Source: DASVHS01 sp036390755
GTDB taxonomy: Bacteria > Acidobacteriota > Thermoanaerobaculia > Gp7-AA8
Reading direction: 5' to 3'
Length of the DNA: 12,753 nt
NCBI GenBank assembly: GCA_036390755.1
Contig: DASWBH010000044.1
Span: 1-12,753, forward strand
A program made the translations under genes and the position numbers. The notes beneath the pieces are model-generated. The model was not told the DNA's origin, made no database searches, and saw only the letters and a program-made list of their open reading frames with translations. Of the stretch, positions 1 through 6,700 are shown one piece after another. Position 1 is the stretch's first letter. Every line of letters starts with the position of its first letter.

Positions 1-1
1 G

Positions 2-1678
2 CGATGCAAGGGCAAGATCCCGGAGGGCGGCGTGCCGAACTTTCTACGCTCCGAGACCGAGGAGCAGCGGAAGACGAGAATCGGGACGGAAGATCCGGGA
101 TGCGATCCCGATCCGGCCAAAGTCTTTTACCGATATGGCAAAGCGTACACGCTCGAGAAGTACAAGCGCATGTGGGCGTCGTATGACGATCCGCCGGACG
201 CCAACTACATCCGTCCGTTCGGCTACGCGAACTTCTACTACGAGCTGTATCAGCAGAATCAGGATTACGTGTGGGTGTGGCAGCCGGTTCGTGATCCGAA
301 CGCAACGCCGCCGACTCCCGACGCTCACCAGAGCACGCAGAGCGGACACAAGTTCACCGATCGTGAAGTCGAGATTCTGCAGCGACTGCGTCAGGAGTTT
401 TTCCCGCTCGACGTGCCGGATAGCGGGAAGACGATCCGCTTCGAGGAGTCTTCGGAGGGGCTGCCGCGGGAGGGCTCGTGGCGCAACGGTCTCACGGTTG
501 CGGACATGAACGGCGACGGCAAGTTGGACATCATCGCGCCGGCGCAGCGCGGCGGCGGTTTCTATCCGAACATCTTCCTCGGCGACGGCACCGGCAAGTG
601 GAAACAGTGGGACAGAGTCGAATGGCCGCATCCGATCGCATACGGATCGGTCGTCGCCGCGGATTTCAATAAAGACGGGAAGATGGATCTCGCCTTCGCG
701 GCGCACCTCGAGGGTGTGTACGTGCTCCTCGGCGACGGCAAGGGCAAATTCACGGAGGTGACGGAAGGTCTGCCGACGGAATTCGGTACGCGCCGGCTCG
801 TCGTGAAGGATGTCGATGGCGACGGTTGGCCCGATCTCGTCGTGATCAGCGAAGGACCGACGGCAGTGCACAACGTGGGCGGAGCGGGAGGCGGCCACAT
901 TCGCGCGTACCTCAATCGCGACAAGGGGCGCCGCTTCGAAGAGGTTCCTGTGGACGGCGCGAAGGCTCACGTCAGCGGCGACTGGCTCGCGGTCGGCGAC
1001 TTCACCGGCGACAAGCGCGTCGGCGTCTCCGCTGCCAACATCTACATGGGCAGCACCGACACGCTTTTTCTCGGCGCTGCGAAGAACAAGTGGACGCCCG
1101 TCGATCCGCAGGACGGACGTATCGTTCCTTATCTCTCCTACTACTTCGCGACCGTCGCCGGGAGATTCAGCTCGCGTCGGCGCGACGACGCGATCGTGTC
1201 GTACGTGCGCTTCTGGCGAAATGATCTGAACCCGGAGCTCATGGCGCCGCCGCCGCTGAAAGAGGTGACCGGCATCGACCGCATCTCGTTCGAGAACGGT
1301 GCGCCGAAGCGGACTCCGATCATGCGTTGGGGGAACAAATTCGGCGTGACCGGAGTCGCCGCCGGTGATTTCGACGGCGACGGCAATCTCGATCTCGTGT
1401 TCACGAACTCGGAGACGCCGGAGAAGCGTCGCATCGCCATTCTTCTCGGCGACGGCAAAGGCGGCTTCACGCGTGCGAATGTCGAAGGCCTCACGAGTGA
1501 GCCGCGCATCACGTATGACATCCACGTCGCTGACGTGAACGGCGACGGTCGGCCGGACATCATCATCATGTACGAGTCGGATGAGGGGGGATCGACAGGT
1601 CCGAAGACCGGGTCGATCCACGTGTTTCTCAACCGCGGCACTGCACCGGCTGTCGCGAATCGCGCCACCACGAAGTAG
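2..1678 (+). CDS. FG-GAP/VCBS-repeat protein, 5'-truncated by the window edge
   Basis: Probably an extracellular or cell-surface beta-propeller protein; its ligand is unknown. The frame is open to the left edge, so the true start and any signal peptide lie outside. A GTG at 32 is in frame but has no ribosome-binding site. Counted from that GTG (548 residues to the stop), calcium-binding loops of the DxNxDGxxD type begin at D158, D211, D260, D446 and D501. Each is followed by a strand pattern such as ILLGDGKGGF, the classic FG-GAP/VCBS arrangement. A sixth loop at D323 (DFTGDKRVG) is degenerate. Residues about 31-86 are rich in Tyr and Trp and match nothing I recognise. Known for the family: such repeats form propeller blades in integrin-like and secreted proteins. 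The propeller assignment is firm; the biological role is not. Confidence 0.85.
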   Translation, partial: RCKGKIPEGGVPNFLRSETEEQRKTRIGTEDPGCDPDPAKVFYRYGKAYTLEKYKRMWASYDDPPDANYIRPFGYANFYYELYQQNQDYVWVWQPVRDPNATPPTPDAHQSTQSGHKFTDREVEILQRLRQEFFPLDVPDSGKTIRFEESSEGLPREGSWRNGLTVADMNGDGKLDIIAPAQRGGGFYPNIFLGDGTGKWKQWDRVEWPHPIAYGSVVAADFNKDGKMDLAFAAHLEGVYVLLGDGKGKFTEVTEGLPTEFGTRRLVVKDVDGDGWPDLVVISEGPTAVHNVGGAGGGHIRAYLNRDKGRRFEEVPVDGAKAHVSGDWLAVGDFTGDKRVGVSAANIYMGSTDTLFLGAAKNKWTPVDPQDGRIVPYLSYYFATVAGRFSSRRRDDAIVSYVRFWRNDLNPELMAPPPLKEVTGIDRISFENGAPKRTPIMRWGNKFGVTGVAAGDFDGDGNLDLVFTNSETPEKRRIAILLGDGKGGFTRANVEGLTSEPRITYDIHVADVNGDGRPDIIIMYESDEGGSTGPKTGSIHVFLNRGTAPAVANRATTK

Positions 1679-1849
1679 CTCACGCGCGCGTTGCGTGCGG
1701 TGGTATCGCTCTTGAAACGCCGCGCGTCAACGGCTCGGCGCGTGACGCCCGTCAACTTTCGAGCTTGCGTCGGGCGGTTTTCGTTATAATGCGCGGCGGT
1801 TCGGCCGTCGGAACGTATGGCGCAACGACATAAAAGCGCGATTCTGGTG

Positions 1850-1878
1850 TTGACTTGCTGAGGCTTTCAGCATACTGT
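1850..1878 (+). promoter_or_regulatory. Sigma-70-like promoter candidate for the 1991 gene
   Basis: TTGACT (5/6 of the -35 consensus) at 1850-1855 is followed by a 17-base spacer and TACTGT at 1873-1878 (3/6 of the -10 consensus). An overlapping CATACT at 1871-1876 matches 4/6 but with a 15-base spacer. Predicted transcription would begin around A1885, leaving about 105 bases of leader before the ATG at 1991. The -35 is good and the -10 is mediocre. The recognising sigma factor in this organism is unknown. Confidence 0.5.
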
Positions 1879-1887
1879 TACGGCAAA

Positions 1888-1980
1888 ATGGCATTCCCAA
1901 CAAACTCACGGGAGGTGATCGTATCGTCGAGACCCGGGGAACGAGAATCCCATCGTGTAGTTTCAATCGAATGTGTGTAG
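1888..1980 (+). CDS. Possible 30-residue leader ORF (uORF)
   Basis: ATG at 1888 opens a 30-codon frame ending with TAG at 1978-1980. The predicted peptide begins MAFPTNSREV and ends SIECV; it has no signal sequence or recognisable motif. There is no Shine-Dalgarno before the ATG, but the predicted start of transcription lies about three bases upstream, so it could be read as a leaderless message. Its stop codon shares bases with the AGGAGA ribosome-binding site of the secreted-protein gene, an arrangement that would allow translational coupling. It may equally be a chance frame in a GC-rich leader, so I list it as tentative. Confidence 0.25.
   Translation: MAFPTNSREVIVSSRPGERESHRVVSIECV
1911..1920 (+). 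promoter_or_regulatory. Isolated perfect anti-Shine-Dalgarno match in the leader
   Basis: GGAGGTGATC is complementary over ten bases to the conserved 3' end of 16S rRNA. It lies about 70 bases before the start codon of the 1991 gene, and no ATG, GTG or TTG is found 5-9 bases downstream of the GGAGG core. It is therefore not an ordinary ribosome-binding site. A ribosome docking, standby or pausing site, or a role in mRNA stability, is possible. That role is inference. Confidence 0.45.
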
Positions 1981-1984
1981 GAGA
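1979..1984 (+). promoter_or_regulatory. Ribosome-binding site of the 1991 gene
   Basis: AGGAGA is placed six bases before the ATG at 1991, a near-ideal Shine-Dalgarno. It fixes the start of the secreted-protein gene and overlaps the stop codon of the possible leader ORF. Confidence 0.8.
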
Positions 1985-1990
1985 TAAAGA

Positions 1991-3595
1991 ATGAGAAGAC
2001 TCACAGTTTTGGCCATGATCGTGGCCGTGCTGGTCGCCGGCTCTGCCTTCGCGCAGCGCCATCTGACGATCCAGCCGAACGCAACGTTCGCAAACGGACT
2101 TGCGCCGTCGACCACGAACAATGATGACTCGTGCGACATCGGCACGTATCCGGCCGCGACCCTGCTGCTGCCGTTCTTCCAGGTTGATCTGGGGACCGCC
2201 GGCACCGGACGCACCGTGTTGTTCGACATTACGAACACAAGCCGGTACTCGCAGATCGCGCACGTCACCGTGTGGACGGACTGGTCGGTTCCGGTTCTCG
2301 ACTTCAACCTGTTCCTCACGGGTTATGACGTCGTTCCGGTCAACCTGTTCGACGTGATCGCGCGCGGCCTGATCCCGACCACGTCGGTCGCTACAACGGC
2401 CCAACCGGGCGCTACGAACACGGCCGCCAATACGAGCAACGTCAACGTCGGCACCAAGCCGGTGTTGACGACCACGCTGAACGGCGGCAATCCGAATTTC
2501 TCGGCCGCGGTTCCGGCCAACTGCGCCGCCGGCCGTCTGCCGGGCCAGCTCCCGCCCGCTGCGGTTGCTGACATTCGCGCTGCTCTGAGCACCGGTACGG
2601 CCACTGGCACCACGGCCGTCTGCCCGGGCACTCAGGTCGGTTCGAACCACGGCGCGAACACGGCGGTTGGCTATGTGACGATCGACGTCAACGCCGATTG
2701 CAATACCTCGCTGCCGACCTCGCCGGCGTACTTCACGACGTTCATCCTCTTTGATAACGTCCTCACCGGCGACTACTTCGATGTGAACCAGAACACGGCG
2801 ACCGGCAACTTCGCCGGCGGCAACCCGATGGTCCACATCCGCGCGATTCCTGAGGGTGGCGCTGCGGGCAGCGTGCCGGGCACGAACCTGCCGTTCACCT
2901 TCTATGATCGCTACACGCTGGGCGCAAACACCCGTACGGTCGACCGCCGTCAGCCGCTGCCCTCGACGTTTGCCGCGCGCTGGATCTCCGGCACCGCCGC
3001 TATCTTCGACACGCAGTACAAGATCTGGCGTGAAGGTTTGACGGGCGCTGGCGCAGCTTGCGTTGACTTTGTGGCCAACGACACCATTCCTCTGACGGAA
3101 ATCGTCCGCTTCGACGAGCGTGAAAACGCAGCCGTCGTTTCGGGTGGTCAGACGTTCTCGCCGTTCACGCCGAGTCAGCCGAGCACTCGTGAGACCGAGC
3201 TCGTTGCGGTCGCCACGGGCGCGATCTTCCCGCAAATCATCACCACGGATGCCGGCGGCTGGATGTACATGAACCTCAACAACGGTGGCGACCTGCAGGC
3301 TGGCTCCACGACTCTGTACAGCGCGGCGCGCCCGGGCTTCGGCTCTTTGGCGACGACCCGCGACGTCAGCCAGAACTGGGTCATCGTTCAGATGTTCGCT
3401 GAAGGCCGCTTCGGTGTTGACTTCGACGCCACGCAGCTCGGCAACGGTTGCAACCCGGCGGCGGCTGGCTCTGACGTCGCTCCGATCGGACCTGCTGGTG
3501 GCGCTCTCATTGGCACCCTTTCGAACAACTTCGCCGCGACGGCGGGTTGCGCAGTCTGCACCCCGAACGGAGCCGCGACCAACACGACGCCGTAA
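1991..3595 (+). CDS. Sec-exported protein of unknown function, 534 residues
   Basis: The start is fixed by AGGAGA six bases upstream. Residues 1-21 form a signal peptide: basic MRR, a hydrophobic core, then AFA before QR, a good signal peptidase I site. The mature protein is rich in Thr, Asn, Ala and Gly with scattered aromatics, has no later membrane segment, and carries seven or more cysteines spread along it (for example SCDI early on and CAVC near the C-terminus), suggesting disulfides in an oxidising compartment. A central low-complexity Thr/Ala/Asn stretch lies around residues 130-155. I do not recognise a characterised domain; phrases such as PAATLLLPFF and AHVTVWTDW may mark a conserved family. 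A dedicated promoter candidate, long leader, good ribosome-binding site and strong terminator suggest an abundantly expressed monocistronic envelope or secreted protein. A structural or surface role is inference. Confidence 0.85.
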   Translation: MRRLTVLAMIVAVLVAGSAFAQRHLTIQPNATFANGLAPSTTNNDDSCDIGTYPAATLLLPFFQVDLGTAGTGRTVLFDITNTSRYSQIAHVTVWTDWSVPVLDFNLFLTGYDVVPVNLFDVIARGLIPTTSVATTAQPGATNTAANTSNVNVGTKPVLTTTLNGGNPNFSAAVPANCAAGRLPGQLPPAAVADIRAALSTGTATGTTAVCPGTQVGSNHGANTAVGYVTIDVNADCNTSLPTSPAYFTTFILFDNVLTGDYFDVNQNTATGNFAGGNPMVHIRAIPEGGAAGSVPGTNLPFTFYDRYTLGANTRTVDRRQPLPSTFAARWISGTAAIFDTQYKIWREGLTGAGAACVDFVANDTIPLTEIVRFDERENAAVVSGGQTFSPFTPSQPSTRETELVAVATGAIFPQIITTDAGGWMYMNLNNGGDLQAGSTTLYSAARPGFGSLATTRDVSQNWVIVQMFAEGRFGVDFDATQLGNGCNPAAAGSDVAPIGPAGGALIGTLSNNFAATAGCAVCTPNGAATNTTP

Positions 3596-3624
3596 TGTAG
3601 TTTCCATCAAAGCAGTCAGCTTTG

Positions 3625-3655
3625 AAGCGGGCCGGGAAACCGGCCCGCTTTTTTT
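3625..3655 (+). terminator. Intrinsic terminator of the 1991 gene
   Basis: A perfect GC-rich stem (arms 3625-3635 and 3640-3650, including AGCGGGCCGG and its complement) is closed by a GAAA tetraloop and runs into seven T (3649-3655). It lies 30 bases after the stop codon. It should end the message efficiently and separates this gene from the PKD protein gene. Confidence 0.92.
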
Positions 3656-3679
3656 GTGCCGTCGGGACTTTTCGTACTG

Positions 3680-3685
3680 TAAAAT
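3680..3685 (+). promoter_or_regulatory. Possible -10 element for the PKD protein gene
   Basis: TAAAAT matches 5/6 of the -10 consensus in a locally AT-rich stretch just after the terminator. The expected -35 window shows no good hexamer; TTGTGC at 3654-3659 lies too far away (20 bases). TACTGT, also seen in the promoter candidate before the 1991 gene, overlaps at 3675-3680. Transcription from here would give a leader of about 80 bases before the GTG at 3771. Confidence 0.35.
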
Positions 3686-3753
3686 AAAGTTATAGGTGTC
3701 GTTCCAAAACCTCGTCACGGTCGCCGCAATCGGATACCAGACAAATGATGGGC

Positions 3754-3762
3754 AGGGGAGAG
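3754..3762 (+). promoter_or_regulatory. Ribosome-binding site choosing GTG 3771
   Basis: AGGGGAGAG ends eight bases before the GTG at 3771. The longer in-frame GTG at 3696 has no comparable site and would add 25 residues ahead of a clean signal peptide, so 3771 is the preferred start. Confidence 0.65.
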
Positions 3763-3770
3763 AAAGACAA

Positions 3771-6700
3771 GTGACCCAGACTCTTCGAAGGATCTCGGGC
3801 TTCGTTTTCGTGTTCGCGCTCGCGTTCTCCGCATACGGGCAGAATTGGGCCAAGCCCGCTAAGACCCCGAATACTCCGGTGCCGTGTGCCGGCTGCACGG
3901 GCGTGCTTCCAGATGCTTTGACGGTCGGGTACGGCCCGGGGATGACGTTCCTGGGACGGTTCCTCGACTCCGACAACACGACCGACTTCCAGGGCACCTT
4001 CCGCACCGGCCGGGCCGCCGAGGTTCAGGTCAGTGACGCGTTGAACCGCGTGTACATCCGGGTGGGCAGCTCAGTCTTCGCTTACAACAAAGATCTCTTC
4101 TTCCAGCGGCTCGAGAGCGGCGAGGCTCTCCTCCCGAGCACCGCGGTGCCTGTCAAACCGAGCAACGCCAGACCGGCCGGCCAGGTCGAGACGTTCCTCA
4201 AGTGGGACGAGTGGTTCGCGCCGGAGTTCACGTCCGCGACCTGTCCCGGGACCTCGACCTCCCCCACGTGCTGGCAGACGCCCAAACAGGACGGCCAGGA
4301 TCGCATCGTCGCCTTCGACGTCGACGATCAGGGCTACGTCTACATCGCAGCGACGATCTTCGGGTGGGGCATCGTCAAGGACAACCTGACCACCGGCAGC
4401 GCCGGCTTCATGACCACGCAGTCGCAGGTGATCGGAAACGTGAACTCGAAGTCGCCGTTCGCCATCGGCACGGCGAAGGGCTCGAGGCAGTACGCCTTCG
4501 TCTCCGGCAACTCATCCTCGGTATGGGACGTGACGAACCGCAAGGCGCCCGTGTTCATGCGCACGATGCCCATCCCCCTGCAGTGGTTCGCCAAGAATTC
4601 GGATCAGACGGTCGTTGGCGCAACCGATGCGGCGGGGACCTTCAGCATCTATACCGCCGATCAGCTCGCAGCCGGCGGGCAACCGCTCGCGACCGAGGCG
4701 GGCTGCCGCGGCGCGAGCAGCGACGGCTCGGCGTTCTATACGTCGAAAGTCGGGCCGAACGGCTTGTCGATCATCACCTACACGCCGACCGGCACGGGCG
4801 GATACACGCGCCGCGAGGATCCGGCCGGGGTTTCACTCTCGGTTTCGAGCATCCAGGTCGGCGCCGGGTTCATCACGATCTCCGGCACCGACAGCGGCGG
4901 CGCCTGGGACGCGCGCGTGTTCCGGTTGAGCAACGGCACACCGACCGCGATCGCCATCGCATCGGTTCCTGCGCCGCAGACGCAGTACACCAGCTACTTC
5001 CGCAACTACTATTCATCGCCGCCGATCCTTCCACCCGCCACCTACGTGAAGCCGTTCATCAGCAATCTGCAGGACGGTGTCGTTGCGCGCGCGAATGGCG
5101 GACGGATCTACCTGATCATCTGCGACTACGGTCTGGGCGACGTCTACGAACTTCCAGCCGGTCCGACGGTTGCCATTACCAAGACGCAGGTCGGCACGGT
5201 CAATCCGAATACGCCCGCCGATCGCAACGCGAAGATTTTCTATGGTGACCCATTGCAGTTCGTGGGCACCTCGACCGATGCGACGGCCACCACGCTGTCC
5301 TGGGACTTCGGTAACCCGGAGTCGGGGATCGCGAACACGATTCAGCTTCCGGCGGGCCAGCTCACGCCCGTACCGCCGCTCCAGTATTCGAACCTGACGC
5401 CGGCAAAGATCAACACCAAGACCGTCGCCACGAACGCGCTCGCGAATCCGGCGATCAAGGGCACAATCCCCATCGCACTGACGATGCCGACGGTGGCCTT
5501 CAAGATTGCCGGTCAGACGGCCGCGTCGCTGATCTTCACGCAGCCGAACGCGAGCTCACCGGCGCCAATCGTCGTCGGCGACTCGTTCGTCGATGCATCG
5601 GACGGCCGCGGCGAAAGCCACTTCGTCGATTGGAACATCGACGGCGTCTCCAACAAGCTCACCCCGGTCGATCCCACGAGCGGTCAGCCGATCCTGCAGC
5701 CGGTTGGCCAGTGCGGAGCGCACACGCTTGCCTTCACCGCGCACTATGGCCCGTATTCCGGAACGGGTGCGGCCCTGGCCACGATCCCCGGTCCCACAGG
5801 TGTCGTCGACTTTCCGGTGGCGCTGAACCTAGGATACACGGTGCAGCCGTTCGCGGCCGCTCTGACGCTTGCTTCGAGCAACGCCTCGGCGATCACGTTC
5901 AACGACGCTTCGCGGTTCGCCGACAGAACCGGCATCACGTATCAATGGAGCGTCATCGACGCAAACGGCGGATCAGTGCCCTTCACTCCGACCACAGGAG
6001 TGACCACTCCCTCCGCTTTACCGGTTCTACCACTCGGCGTTCCCAAGAGCTTGTTCGGAACGCAGCGCAACCTGCGCGTCCAGTTGACGCTCACGTCGGC
6101 CACTCCGCTTCTCGGGTGTACGACTCAGACGAGCACCGCGGTGAGCTCGCCGCTCAACGGCCCGGACCCGGTGGACCTCGTTCCGACGGGCGTATGCGCG
6201 AACGCCCCGTGCTCGTTTACCGCCAGCTCGGCCAGCGGAGTCGATCCTGTCGCTGATGGCTGGACGTTTGCGTGGCAGGTGCTCAATTCGCTCGGTCAAC
6301 CTGCAACGCCAGGCACCGATTACACAGCGGTGCCGCTGACTCAGAAGACCCTCAACCTCGCGTTCATGGCGCGAGGGACGTTCACCATTCAGCTGACGGT
6401 CAACAACCCCGTCGGCGTCGCCACGAAGACCTCGCAGCCGATCACCGTGACGACTCCAGTCATCAGCTGCAAGCCTCTCACGCCGAACGCCTGGACCGTT
6501 GGGTACGCGGGCACCACGAGCGGATGCGGAGTCGGTACGGCATGTACGGCGGGCGAAACGATCTCGTTCTTCGCCGGCTCGCCGCTGGGATTCAACGACG
6601 GCTACGACCCGCTGTGCGCCGCCCACACATTTACCTGGACGTTTGGCGACGGTCAGCCCGCGGTAACGGGGCAGACGTCGGCTGACGGGTTCGGTGCTGC

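Larger units (their letters stand above)
1679..1990. other. 312-base intergenic leader region
   Basis: No long gene is present. From left to right it holds a weak inverted repeat (CGCCCG at 1746-1751, CGGGCG at 1771-1776, followed by only four T), which at best is a poor terminator for the upstream gene. A perfect TATAAT at 1785-1790 lacks a well-placed -35. A better promoter lies at 1850-1878. A possible short ORF spans 1888-1980, an isolated anti-Shine-Dalgarno match lies at 1911-1920, and the ribosome-binding site of the next gene is at 1979-1984. The untranslated leader of about 105 bases is long compared with the other gaps in this window. Confidence 0.7.

Noticed and set aside
44..1621. 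Minus-strand open frame of 525 codons opposite the FG-GAP gene
   Set aside because: Arg- and Val-rich mirror of a GC-rich coding frame. The plus frame has clear calcium-loop repeats; the minus frame shows no motif and no ribosome-binding site.
1785..1790. Perfect TATAAT in the 1679-1990 gap
   Set aside because: The nearest -35-like hexamer (TTGCGT at 1765-1770) is only 14 bases away, and no gene starts near it except a 14-codon frame. It could be active, but the promoter at 1850 has better spacing.
1789..1833. 14-codon ORF starting inside TATAATG
   Set aside because: Too short, with no ribosome-binding site and no conserved feature; probably chance.
3696..3770. Upstream GTG extension of the PKD protein by 25 residues
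   Set aside because: It has no Shine-Dalgarno, starts almost at the predicted transcript start and would bury a clean signal peptide. GTG 3771 has AGGGGAGAG before it.
1784..4006. Minus-strand open frame of 740 codons across two genes and a terminator
   Set aside because: It runs through the leader, the whole secreted-protein gene and the GAAA-loop terminator. Its Arg-rich composition without domains marks it as a shadow; both plus-strand genes have signal peptides and ribosome-binding sites.
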